Positions 24,101 to 35,698 of a DNA stretch of 64,000 bases are shown here, piece by piece. The notes under the pieces are model-generated. The model was not told where the DNA came from and ran no database searches. It saw only the letters and a list, made by a program, of their open reading frames with translations. This DNA is from Novakomyces olei (lineage: Eukaryota; Ascomycota; Novakomycetes; Novakomycetales; Novakomycetaceae). How positions within the stretch are numbered: position 1 is the first letter of the stretch; every line of letters begins with the position of its first letter. The DNA is taken from NCBI GenBank assembly GCA_016906335.1, contig JADEYG010000002.1:372001-436000 (forward strand), given 5' to 3'. The translations under genes and the position numbers were made by a program.

Positions 24101-27100
24101 AGTGGTAATAAGCTCATTTTTTGTATTTCCTGCAATAAGACCTTTGGCTCTTTGGTACATTTTAGAACAGGGAATGTTTGCCACACAAAGACGTATTGTT
24201 TCAGATGTCATTTGCAAAGTATCAACTTTTCTCAAGTACGATTCCCCTGCTGAAATGCTGAAATGCTATGCACAATGGATTTTACCATCGTGGTTTGACT
24301 TGATGCCAGAGAACTCCTTGGCAGAGTTTCCTTTCCAGCTCTTTCGGCTGGATATAGGCCAATTTTTCGCTCAGTTTTCCGATTATCTTGCTCCTTGTAT
24401 TATTGAGATGGATCGAGTTCATGATATGAACTTGTTGTCAGTGACATTGAATTTATCTCGAGTCGCATTATCAAAAGCCATGCGTGGCCGGTGCCTTGCC
24501 ATAGTTTTGGGCGAATCGAGAGATAGACAAGCTTCAGAACGGATTAGAGAATTCATAAATATGAGCGGCAATGTAATGATAAATTCGACTAATGATCTTG
24601 TGGAGTGTATGATGTTTTGGTTGAAAACATTACATTTTTACGATTATCAGGAACAGCTAATTCAAAAGGACGCGAGCCTGGTGGCGCTTTTACGAGACGT
24701 TTTGCCTCCGAGCCTGGCGGATGTTTGCTTTCAGCATAAAAGACTGAATATTTCAGCATTGAACTTTTTTCTGTTATGGGAGTATTATCTGGACCGTGTG
24801 GAAGTACGAAAATTACCCAAAATTGTTTTCAGCATTTTCTTGCAAGTTTTTGATTCCTTTGTTGAGACTGATGACTTTAGCTTGCAGTCTCAATATAATG
24901 CAAAGCTGGGTTTATTGGTTTATCTTTGCAGAAATGTTTTATTTGAAAACAGTCAAATTCTCTCTGCTGTCGTTGATGGGATCATTGATACTCTGGAGTT
25001 TGAGTCTCAAAGGCAGCCTCGGCATTATATCATTCAGTTTTTATTGAAATTTGTCGGGGAAAATTCGTCGGCTAACGGGTTTGTGAACAGTGAAGCAATA
25101 ATCTCGCTTAGTGCAGCAGTGGCTGCTTATTTGATCGATGGTATTAGCACAATTCAGGAGGCTGTTTCTCCTATTAGCTCATTTATTGACATTTACATTC
25201 GATCGTTCTCAACAAAAAGTGTGCAGCGCTTCTTCAGTGAACTTTTGCAAAATAAATCTGCTTCAACTGAAAGCTTGGATCAAGCATATAATGATGTATT
25301 GTTAGAGAATGCAGTCTCAGAACTGACGCAATACGTTACGAGCTCACCCGTGTTCAAGCGCTTTATTATGAGTCTGATTAAGCAAAGATATATCAAGAGC
25401 AGTGATCTTGATTCACGTTGTCTCGATTTTTTAGTCGCGTTTTACGAGCCGTTGGGCACAGAAGATTGTGTTTTCATGAATAAAGTAATGGCGCACAAAA
25501 TTTTTCATCAGGACTCTCATCTTAATGAAGATAGACCACATGGGGATGCAAGTAACTTGGAGATAAATGCGGGTCAAAGTGAGAATATTGCCACAATAAT
25601 ACTGACTTCATTTGCTTCCAAAAATAGCTGGAAATCCTGTGGAAGCGCGCGCCAAAGACACGACATGATTAGAGTGTCTTTGGGAATCAACAGTGCAAGG
25701 CAGGAGTGGAAGAAAATTAGCCCAGAACTATTGAATTGCTATGCCGTCAAACCCGCAGAGGCTGACTTGGGTCTTTTGCTTTCACAGCAGGCAATAAAGA
25801 AAATGAAGCCTGAATACCCACTGCCGGGTGCCACTTTTTCAGACTGGTGTAGACAAAGTTTGTTCAAAATCTCGGTCAAAGTGTCCAAAGATGAGCAGAA
25901 ATTGCTTGAGATATTACTGATGTGCTCTAGCACGTTTCCGATCACCTTAATATCAGATCTCTTGGGCGTCTATGGCTACTATTTGGTTAATACAAGAGAC
26001 AGGAGCGGCCTGGAAGAGCTTTTAGAATTTGTTCACAATACACTGTCTAGCAATGCGGCTGAATGCAGATTTACCGAGATACTGACGGCTTCTTTGAGGG
26101 GCATTTTGTGTTATCTAGTTGCGGCAGACAAGATTCAAGACTATACCTTTGTCTTAGACCGGCTTGATACCCGCTTGATATGCCAAGAATTAAATAAGAG
26201 AAACGAATTTATTAATTGTCTTTATTTAGCTAATTTTAAGTGGGCGCTCTCTCACTCAATCGACAGTGTGGTCCCCTTGATTAGGACTGCTTTGAAAGCC
26301 TTACACGATATAGACGGATTTTATGGCTTTGAAGACGATCATCCGACTTTTGAGAACCTTTTGCTACAGTCCCAGTTTGAAGGTCGATCGGATGAGTCTG
26401 TAAAGCTGGTGGACGCATTTTACGCTGTGAAAGCAAATACAGTGGACAAGGAGCACCTTGTCCCTTACCCGCAGCTATCTAATATACTCCGCACTGCCGG
26501 CTATTTTGGCTTATCGTTATCTCAAGCAAGCACGACCAACATAATGAGCTCTAGTAACGAGTATGAGATCGGCAGAGACGAATCATTTAATTTACTACAA
26601 TGGGACTTGCCAAAGGATGATGCGGGTTGGCAAGGTATTAGTGATGTATTGATCAAAATAGAGTTTGACCATGCATATTTCTCGGATTTCAACCCGTTGA
26701 AAATAATAAATGCCAAAAATCAGATAGCTTATCCCGAAACGGATAGCAAACGCTTCCTGAATGGCGCAAGTGCATTACGGGAGCTAGACGTTGAATCAAG
26801 ATCGCGTATACTTGCCTTGGTGGAAACTGCAGAGCTGTTCCAGACTTTGCAAAGTTCTGACGAAAATAATTTTGTTAATTTGATGGATGAGTGGGACAAA
26901 AGAATACTTGATGCTACCAGCACAGAGAAGTAAGTATATTTTCTACCAAGGAAATTATTAATGATGCTCTTTAATTAAATTTTATTAATTCATTCTTCTA
27001 GTGACCCCCCCTTCAACGTCCAATCTCTACTTCAAAGTCGGCAGGACGAATTACAGGTGTACATTTCCCTGCTAGAGCGCAACTCGCCCAGCAGCCATGC

Positions 27101-29733
27101 TCGGCCCAATGCACTGAAAGCATTAGCCAAATCGTACATTCATTATTGCGATTTTGCTTCAGAGACGGGCGATGCGCAACGCCGGCTATACGCCAATATC
27201 CGTGCGAGTCATTTGATGCAAAAGTCTAATATTGCAGGGCTGCAACCCGAACTGGCGCTTTCCACAAGCCGATCAATGTGGAGTCTCGGTGATCACAGGC
27301 TGTCCATGAGAATCCTTGACTCTGGTCTCCGCTCGGCAACTAAATCCAGCATGGATTATAGAAGACTGCAGAACGAGATTGCCTGCCGGTCGGCAGCTAA
27401 AGCTAGCAAAAGCCCATTATCGATTATATCTGATCATTTCGGCCCGGCTACGGCTGACCTGGATTTTGTGGCAAAGAGTGATGAAGCTTCCCGCCTCTTT
27501 TATGAGTTTGCAAAGTTCTGCGAGAGCCAATTGATGGGCTATGCAAACACAAAAGAGCTAGAAAGGCTTTACAGGCTTCAGGACTCGTCGCTGCGTGCAG
27601 TTGAAGCCCTTCAAAAAGCGAGTGCTGCAAATGGTAGCGGCAGCCATTCCCAGCAGACAAGTATAAAGCAGGCAAAGCGCGAACTTCGCAAAGCCAAATC
27701 ATTGTACGATTTACAGAATGCTCAGTATACTCAGCTTGCACATGAATCCCGTCTGTTCAAGTACAAGGCCCTTCAAAACTACTTGTACTGTCTATGTGCT
27801 TCGGACAAGCATGAGCAAGTCGTTTTGCATGTTTATACGCTATGGATGGAGGACTCGAGCGCCCAATCTGCTTTGAGCCATAAAGGTCAGGAAGAATTGC
27901 ACGCTTTACTCATGGAGACGATCCCTAAATGCCCGAGCTACAAGTTTCTGCCAATCTTTGGGCAATTGAGCTCAAGACTGGGCGGCACTGTTACGCAAGA
28001 CGGCACAGTAGACAGTGCCGGACTGCAGCTGCTCAACGACGTTTTGTTTCGGTGCTGTACCGATCATTATTATCATACAGTCCACCACCTTTTCGCCCTT
28101 GCCCAGCCAATTTTGCCCGACAAAGCTAAGCGAGACAGTAAAGAAAAAGAGCGCAAAAGTAAAGAAAAAGAAGGAGAGAGCAAAGAAAAAGAAGGAGAGA
28201 GCAAAGAAAAAGAGCGCAAAAGTAAAGAAAAAGAAGGAGAGAGCAAAGAAAATAACCGCAAAAGTAGAGACTATTCCCCCTTGCTTCAGGCAGCTGCCTC
28301 TGCGTTTATAGACCGACTGCTAATCCACTCCCCCTCACATACAAAGCTTGAGCGCATTCTAAAAGCGTGCCGAGCACTAGCCGTCTTTGCAGAGCACAAA
28401 CCGGCAGCAAACCCGGGTCAGTCTACGGCAATTGCGTCTGCTTCTTTCCCACAGTGGCGCAGTATCCTGCACGATCTGCCACAGCTGCACATCCCTCCAC
28501 TAACGAGACGGGTCCCCGTGGACCAAACCTGCAAGTACTCTGCAGTCCCGTACATTACAGAGATCGATCCGACAATGACAATTGCCTCCGGTCTCAGTGC
28601 TCCCAAGATCGTTACTTGCCGGTGCAGTGACGGCCGTCAGTGGACACAGGTCCTTAAAGCGGGCCACGATGATTTACGGCAAGATGCAGTGATGGAGACG
28701 CTCTTTGCCGAGGCAAATGCCATTCTGGCGAGGCACAAGGCGACCCGTCAGCGGCAGTTAAGAGTGCGTACGTACACTGTTGTGCCACTGGCGAGGAACA
28801 GTGGCGTTATAGAGTACGTGAGCCATTCAGTGTCGCTCATGGACTACCTTGGCCCGGCTCATGTGCGGTACAATCCAGGAGACTTGAGGCCAGAGGAGGC
28901 GAGAGCAATTTTGCAAAAAGCTCAACTATCAACTCAAGCACAGAGGCGCCGTGCCTTTGCTCGTGTAGTACAGCAGTTTCAGCCGGTAATGCGGTTCTTT
29001 TTCTTGGAGAACTTTACCAGTCCGCTGGAGTGGTACAGGGCACAATTGCTCTACTGCAAAAGCTGTGCCGTGGCCTCAATGCTCGGCTACATCCTCGGCC
29101 TTGGCGATCGGCACTGCAACAATATCCTCCTCGATACACGGACTGGCCAAGTCATACACATCGATCTCGGGGTCGCCTTTGAGCAGGGCCGATTGCTGGC
29201 AGTGCCAGAGTGTGTGCCGTTCCGACTCACACGGGACATTGTTGATGGGATGGGAGCGAGTGGAGTCGCTGGCTGGTTCAGACGGTGCTGTGAGCAGAGT
29301 CTGAGTGCCGTCCGCCTTGAACGCGAAGCGTTCAAGGCAATTCTTGACGTTTTGCGCCACGATCCTCTCTACAACTGGACGCTCTCTGCCTGGCGACGAG
29401 AGGCAGTCGAGGGCAGAACTGGAGGCAGTTTTGCCGACAGCAGTAGCCGACGGGTCCCGTCAGCGACTGCCCCTCCTATTCTAGAGACAAGGGATGTGCC
29501 CTTGGAGGCGACCACCGCTATTGATACAGTAATGCAAAAGCTGTCGTCCTCTCTTTCCGCAGAGGCTGTCGTTGACATTGTCATTCGTGAAGCCAGCAGC
29601 CATGACAATCTTGCCCTCCTGTTTCCGGGTGAGTAGACGAATATAATTGTTTATTTAATTAATTAATTAATTAATTATTTATTTATTTATTTGATACAAC
29701 TTCTAACTTGCAGGTTGGGGCCCGCATTTTTGA
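21165..29733 (+). CDS. TEL1: Tel1/ATM checkpoint kinase (PIKK), three exons
   Basis: Exons 21165-26929, 27002-29628 and 29714-29733 encode 2803 residues, the usual Tel1 length. The N-terminus has a TAN-like motif (VQELLDDISSNRIKSRQDGCA, about residues 8-28), and HEAT-type solenoid follows. The C-terminal half has the FAT region and a PI3K-like kinase domain: GHDDLRQDAVMETLF (near residue 2475), the catalytic loop GLGDRHCNNILLD (near 2625) and HIDLGVAFEQG. The run VPFRLTRDIVDGMGASGV is diagnostic for ATM/Tel1 rather than Mec1/ATR or TOR. The FATC tail is completed only by the last splice, giving LLFPGWGPHF and a stop. Intron 1 is 72 nt; intron 2 is 85 nt with CTAAC 5 nt before its CAG. Tel1 signals double-strand breaks with the MRX complex and maintains telomeres. 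A repeated SKEKE(R/G) block near residues 2295-2342 inserts between FAT and kinase. Confidence 0.92.
27983..28020. repeat. Inverted repeat within TEL1 exon 2
   Basis: CGGCACTGT (27983-27991) pairs perfectly with ACAGTGCCG (28012-28020). A related CGGCACAGT copy starts at 28001 and can compete for the same partner. The region is read in frame as part of GGTVTQDGTVDSAG. Confidence 0.75.
28133..28262 (+). repeat. In-frame SKEKE(R/G) tandem repeat in TEL1
   Basis: A purine-rich tandem array of AAAGAAAAAGA-type units encodes about eight alternating SKEKER / SKEKEG blocks. It forms a charged insert of roughly 40 residues between the FAT and kinase regions. Such arrays are prone to unit-number change. 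Confidence 0.85.
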
Positions 29734-29871
29734 CAAATTTGGACAGGGTTATACTCACTAGCACACGGACGCAATGGATCTTGGATTTTAATAGATATAC
29801 TATTATATATTTAAAGTGCCGGCCCGGTGAAATGACTGAGCAAACGATATGACATCTCGTTTCTTTAGTGT

Positions 29872-32800
29872 TTATTCAGAATTCCACTCGAGTGCGCCAA
29901 TGCCTATCTTTGAGACTTGAGCGTACGAGCTCGCGTTTTGCAGACGCAAAAACGTCAAATCAGGCAGATTCAGTGTTTTATGCTCCGGAGCCGGTCGAGT
30001 CTCGCTCCTTGCTGGAGCCTCGTCGGTAAGAGGCGAAAGAAAAGCGTCTGGTTTCCCAACGAGATCGTCAATACTAAGACTCTCTCCCGGCGAGATCGGT
30101 GTGGGATGGGACGGCGTTACACAGTCCATGTCCACCTCCTTTCGCAAAACTCGGTCCACATCAACAGCGGAGAAGAAGGCAACGCCCTGTGGAACATCGT
30201 CGATGCCTAGTTTCTGGCAGAAAAGAGCACGAACCCAAAGGTTGCTTATCTGCAGGGCCATTGCCACTCTGTACCGATCCTCATCCGCAGTCAGGAACCG
30301 TATTTCGTCGTGGATAGCAATCGACAAACGCGCTTTCAACCCGTACTTTTTTATCAAATAATCCATAGAAACAACGAGCAGGTGCAGGTAATCTACACCG
30401 GAAGACTGGATGGCCCAGTTTGTCCGTGACGTCATGAAATTACGTCCGACTGTACGTGACTGCAGTGCGTTTGTCAGCCGGGCACCCAAGGCAGGGGTAC
30501 GGGGTTCCTTTTGGTAGGCTAATTCTTCCAGTTTATTGAAGACAAAAGACTCTGTCCCGCCGAACCAGAAGCCGTGCTCCCTGTACGATTTCGATTTTTG
30601 ACCCTTGGTGGAGGCATACAGGGCAGAGGCAATTTTCTTGGCCTCTTTTTCCTGGAGCCCAGGTCTCTTTTGCAGCAAAAGCCGCTCCGTAAACTTGAGC
30701 CCGGCTCCGTATATCCGCCCATAGTTGAATATTTTAGCATCGTTCCTGGAAACGCCCAGTATTTTAGCTGTTTGTGAATGCATATCAGTACCCTCTGACT
30801 TTGAGCCCTCGAGCGTCATCCAGCCGAGGGCAGTGGCCCCATGGTGACCAAACTGCGAATCGCCTACGAGGGCAGCAATCCAAAGCTCTTCAGAGTCCAC
30901 ATCCGCTCCGACAAAACTATAATTGGGCGGAGCACGAATCATTGCTTTCAGCTCGGATCCGATTCGGTTCTTTTTCGCATTGCTGGCTGTAAGCCATGTC
31001 TTTTCCACTGCCCTGCGAGTAATTGTGCCCATTACTACCGTCTGTGGCAGTATTATACCCGTGTCCTTATAGTCAGAAGGCTCTTGGCTTTTGCCTACAA
31101 GATGGTGTCCCAACCCAAAGTCAGTGTCCTGTATATTCCACACTGGCATCTGCCGCTGGATACGCTCACGTACTCCTGTCCAATACGTGACAGACATGCT
31201 CATATCCAAGATCTCTGCTGCTTCGGGGTACGCGGATGTGAGCTCTCCGCTCTCAAAGTACCGCATATAATTCTTTCCGATGGGACTCGTGCATCTCTTG
31301 TCCGGCCCGTCCAAGTGGGGCAGCTTGAAGAAATAATGCTCCGTATCCTGATCACGCTCTACGTACTTGAAGCTCTTGTACTGCTCCAGAGCGTTTGGAG
31401 CAGAGGCCCTGTCCACTATAAACCCCCACCCTTGCTTGTCGTCCCACCGCAATGGGTTTCCCATCCAGCTCAGTTTGAGCAGGTAAGGTGTCGCTCGCTG
31501 CCTTAGACTTATACGCAGCTGTGCCGCTTTGCCCTGGCACAGTTGCCTGTACCACTCGGGGAGTCCCGGGAGCCTCTGTGACTTGTGCAGCCGGGTTTCC
31601 CCTGTTTTTTTGTCCACAGTGTACCGTGCAGGGTGAATAGTCCAGTCCAGGCCAGAGAGCCAAGGATCGTGTTGCCACTTTTTTTTGTTTGTATCATCAG
31701 CGGGCAAATACGTGTCAAGTGCCTCCTGCACTAGACGCGTCAGGAGAACATCAATCTTTTGCAGACTCTCCTGGTAAATGTCGCCCGTCCTCCGCAGGAA
31801 ATCGTCCCACTGTCTCGTAGTCGGCAGCAGCAAACTGCCCAATTTTATCATTGCCTCAATCGTTACTGGGTGAGGCGAGTTTGCAATAAACGGCTCCAGC
31901 ACTTTTTGAAATATTTCATGAGTTGCTCCAACGTCCTTTGCACAGTACTTTAGCAGACTGTTGGCATTTTCACAGACTTGCTCCCTTGTAAATGTGCCAA
32001 AGGCATCACGCACCTGTTTGTCCATGCCCTTGTTGCAATAGAAATGATAGAGTTCTGCTAAACTTGCTGTGCTGGTAATACTCAGCCAGTCTGCGTGTTC
32101 CTTGTAAGCAGCATCGGCACCATCAGCCGCTTCTGCTGCCCCTCCATCAACCGAGGCAGCAACAGATTCTGCCTCAAAGTCAGGCTGCTGCCTCGACCAT
32201 TTCTCGTACAGCGGTCTTTGCGCACTGGACATGCCATTAACTGCCACGTGCAGGCTCATTGTGTCTATGAAATAATTTGTGGGCCCAAAGAATCTGTACT
32301 CCTCCTTAACCCTAATCCGATCGTAGCTGACAGCGTGGCCCAGCACGAGCTTGCCTCCGTTGCCCAGCGGGATTAGATGCCTCGGCGACGGGGACTCTTT
32401 AGTTATCCAGGGCGAAATCCAAGCGTAGAAGGCTTCATGAGAGGCAGCTGTGGCCATTACAGAGAACTGGGACTCGTTGTAAAGAGTCTCAGTGTCAAAG
32501 ACCAGCTCATTTTCCAGCGGGCAGACAACACGCTCCGCCTGTTTTGAGTCGGCAGTGTACCTTGTCCAGCCGGACTGCAAAACAAACCGGGACGGCGGTT
32601 CTGCCAAAGGGCCCGACGCTAATCGTCGGGCCCTTTGGATAATTTTGTCACTAAAATCCTGGCTAATGCGTCTAAAATGCTCGTCCAGACAACTGCCTAA
32701 AAGCGGTGGCAGTTTCAAGTCCACTACGGGCGCACGAGCGGCCTTTTTTGATAAAAGATCGTAGCGCCTTAAATGATCTTGGGATATTCGTAATAACTCT

Positions 32801-33057
32801 CGGCTCGGAGCCGGCCGTGGGAGCGGGAACAATTGGCGATGAAGGCCATGACCAATGTACTGAATGCCGACGGCGTTTACACGCTCCTCCTCTTGGCCGC
32901 TGCCGGTCGATAACTTTGGCACTTGCAAACACGATTCTGAAGTTGCAGTCGCCGCGCTCGCTTCCGCCTGTGCAGAATAATAGCGCTTCAATACGACATT
33001 GACGCGTTTTTTAAGCCGAAGTCGGCACCACGAGCATACGCGCTCAGCTTTGAACAT
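29872..33057 (-). CDS. MIP1: Mitochondrial DNA polymerase gamma catalytic subunit
   Basis: A single exon of 1061 residues. The first ATG is at 33057; codons upstream in frame are not ATG. The N-terminus (MFKAERVCSWCRLRLKKRVNVVLKRYYSAQ) is a basic amphipathic mitochondrial presequence. The proofreading exonuclease motifs are FDTET (Exo I, near residue 190), HAVSYDRIRVKEEY (Exo II) and YCAKDVGATHEIF (Exo III). The family-A polymerase motifs follow: A in VGADVDSEELWIAALVGD, B in NDAKIFNYGRIYGAG, and C in SIAIHDEIRF with the HDE catalytic signature. It replicates mitochondrial DNA. Between the presequence and the exonuclease domain, residues of the QRARRLASGPLAEP run are encoded by a perfect hairpin (32604-32638). 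The gene converges on TEL1, with only 138 bp between the two stop codons, and diverges from TPI1. Confidence 0.95.
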   Translation of the reverse strand: MFKAERVCSWCRLRLKKRVNVVLKRYYSAQAEASAATATSESCLQVPKLSTGSGQEEERVNAVGIQYIGHGLHRQLFPLPRPAPSRELLRISQDHLRRYDLLSKKAARAPVVDLKLPPLLGSCLDEHFRRISQDFSDKIIQRARRLASGPLAEPPSRFVLQSGWTRYTADSKQAERVVCPLENELVFDTETLYNESQFSVMATAASHEAFYAWISPWITKESPSPRHLIPLGNGGKLVLGHAVSYDRIRVKEEYRFFGPTNYFIDTMSLHVAVNGMSSAQRPLYEKWSRQQPDFEAESVAASVDGGAAEAADGADAAYKEHADWLSITSTASLAELYHFYCNKGMDKQVRDAFGTFTREQVCENANSLLKYCAKDVGATHEIFQKVLEPFIANSPHPVTIEAMIKLGSLLLPTTRQWDDFLRRTGDIYQESLQKIDVLLTRLVQEALDTYLPADDTNKKKWQHDPWLSGLDWTIHPARYTVDKKTGETRLHKSQRLPGLPEWYRQLCQGKAAQLRISLRQRATPYLLKLSWMGNPLRWDDKQGWGFIVDRASAPNALEQYKSFKYVERDQDTEHYFFKLPHLDGPDKRCTSPIGKNYMRYFESGELTSAYPEAAEILDMSMSVTYWTGVRERIQRQMPVWNIQDTDFGLGHHLVGKSQEPSDYKDTGIILPQTVVMGTITRRAVEKTWLTASNAKKNRIGSELKAMIRAPPNYSFVGADVDSEELWIAALVGDSQFGHHGATALGWMTLEGSKSEGTDMHSQTAKILGVSRNDAKIFNYGRIYGAGLKFTERLLLQKRPGLQEKEAKKIASALYASTKGQKSKSYREHGFWFGGTESFVFNKLEELAYQKEPRTPALGARLTNALQSRTVGRNFMTSRTNWAIQSSGVDYLHLLVVSMDYLIKKYGLKARLSIAIHDEIRFLTADEDRYRVAMALQISNLWVRALFCQKLGIDDVPQGVAFFSAVDVDRVLRKEVDMDCVTPSHPTPISPGESLSIDDLVGKPDAFLSPLTDEAPARSETRPAPEHKTLNLPDLTFLRLQNASSYAQVSKIGIGALEWNSE
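32604..32638. repeat. Perfect 15-bp stem, 5-nt loop hairpin inside MIP1
   Basis: CCAAAGGGCCCGACG (32604-32618) and CGTCGGGCCCTTTGG (32624-32638) are exact reverse complements around CTAAT. The 35-bp unit lies in the MIP1 reading frame, about residues 140-151, in a variable part of the protein. Confidence 0.95.
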
Positions 33058-33561
33058 TATTGATCTTTTCAATTAAACATTTTCGCCTTTCGCGTCTCGA
33101 TTTGTCGGCGCTGCTTTAGTGCTGTTTAATTTGCATCTAGCATTGCTTGGTCAGTTTGGTTACTAAATCCGCTAAATTATAATTTTATAATTTTATAATT
33201 TTATAATTTTATAATTTTATAATTTTATAATTTTATAATTTTATAATTTTATAATTTTATAATTTTATAATTTTATAATTTTATAATTTTATAATTTTAT
33301 AATTTTATAATTTTATAATTTTATAATTTTATAATTTTATAATTTTATAATTTTATAATTTTATATAATAATCGACCACTGTGACATGTATTGATTATAT
33401 TATTATACGATCCGAATGACTCAATCCATAGTCACTTATTACATACATTAATTTTTCAATGGCAGACTACGTAATATCGCGAAAGCTCACTCACCTAATC
33501 GTCTGATTCCGCGGCACAAAAGCACTCATTTGCAAACGTCTCAATTCACGAAAAGATCAGA
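33058..33561. promoter_or_regulatory. Divergent MIP1/TPI1 promoter region
   Basis: Both genes start outward from this 504-bp stretch. More than a third of it is the A/T-only repeat at 33181-33364. Between the repeat and TPI1 there is a CGCGAAA motif near 33478. No other gene is present. Confidence 0.6.
33181..33364. repeat. (AATTTTAT)23 octanucleotide array, pure A/T
   Basis: Twenty-three uninterrupted copies of AATTTTAT cover 184 bp exactly. The tract has no G or C and contains many TATAA cores. It is centred between the MIP1 and TPI1 start codons, so its length may affect expression of both. Confidence 0.95.
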
Positions 33562-34620
<1,059 letters not shown>

Positions 34621-34978
34621 TTATGTGCTCCAGCATAATTGAGCACGAGTAATTTAGTTCAAAATGGAATCTATAAAATGAGTCTTTTAGCCAGTAGATA
34701 GTGTAGTCAATATGTTGTTTGTATTATAAACAGCGCATTATTATGCGCGTGCAATTAAAGCCAGTACGGAGTTAGACTGATGTCTGATATTGTCGATGAT
34801 GTCGCGTAATACATCTGCGAGATCTATACATTGTGAATTAGAAAAAAACATTACTAAAAAGGCTGTTAAAAATGATAATAATAATAATTATTATTATTAT
34901 TATAATTATAATTATAATTAAAATATATCTGGAGTCAATGTTTGACGAGTCTCAAAATTGACAAAATAGAATTCAATC
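34621..34978. other. TPI1-ALB1 spacer
   Basis: This holds the TPI1 3' end and ALB1 promoter. An A/T-only palindromic tract (AAT units running into ATT and ATAATT units) occupies 34873-34921. No gene seen. Confidence 0.6.
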
Positions 34979-35393
34979 ATGGCAAAGTCAAAGAAAGGTA
35001 AACTGACCCCAAAATATTTAGCTAATACAGATAGGCGAACCTTCAAAACATTCTCGTGCTGCGCGGAGGCAGCATTCTCCAGATATCGATATCGGTGCTA
35101 CGGAGAACGAGAGCAATAGGGAACGAGTAAATAGGGAAATAGCATCTTTGGCATTACGGGGCAAAGGCTCTGAAGATTCTGGGATCAAAAAGCAATCGAA
35201 TCGAAACAATTCAAAGGCACACAAAAAGCGCAAATTGGCGGCGGCTGCGCGTGCAGAGGCAATCAATGATCGATTAGAGGCTGATATTGCCCGCAGCAAG
35301 CAACGTGGCCATGAGATTAAGCAGCGGAAAAAAAACTGGGATCAGGTTAACAGTGAAATAACAGAAGAGATTGAGGAGCAAGGCACTGTCTAA
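34979..35393 (+). CDS. ALB1: Alb1-type ribosome biogenesis shuttling factor, two exons
   Basis: Exons 34979-34997 and 35035-35393 (37-nt intron, GTAAAC...GATAG) give 125 residues starting MAKSKKGEPSKHSRAARRQHSPD. The KHSRAARR motif followed by a Ser-Pro-Asp segment, a basic Lys-rich middle (KAHKKRKLAAAARAEA) and the helical RSKQRGHEIKQRKKNWDQVN end match the fungal Alb1 family. Alb1 binds Arx1 and travels with pre-60S ribosomal particles to the cytoplasm in yeast. The protein is very basic apart from its acidic C-terminus. The intron is extremely short. An alternative acceptor 4 nt upstream would break the frame, so the GATAG acceptor was preferred. Confidence 0.75.
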
Positions 35394-35698
35394 TTGCATT
35401 TATTTTTCAAGACAATTTTGTCCTTTTTTTTTATTTTATTTTTATTTTCTAAAGTTTTTCTATTTTATTTTTCCATTCTTCTTATCAATGTCATTTAATA
35501 TTTTCATTTTTTTGGATTGTTTATTGCCATCAGTACCAGAAGTTGCATGATAAAGGTCACAAGATTACAAAGGAAAAAGTACGTTTTGTATTAGAATAAA
35601 AGTTGTATTAATTCAGACATGTACATATACTAATTCATTAACTTAAAATACTCTGTGGATCACTATCGCACGTCTCTTATATACTGCCTCCAAGGAAC
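35394..35698. terminator. Convergent ALB1/VAC8 terminator region
   Basis: T-rich DNA on the plus strand immediately after ALB1 (35400-35520), with AATAAAA on the plus strand near 35595. No gene fits; it separates two converging 3' ends. Confidence 0.45.
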
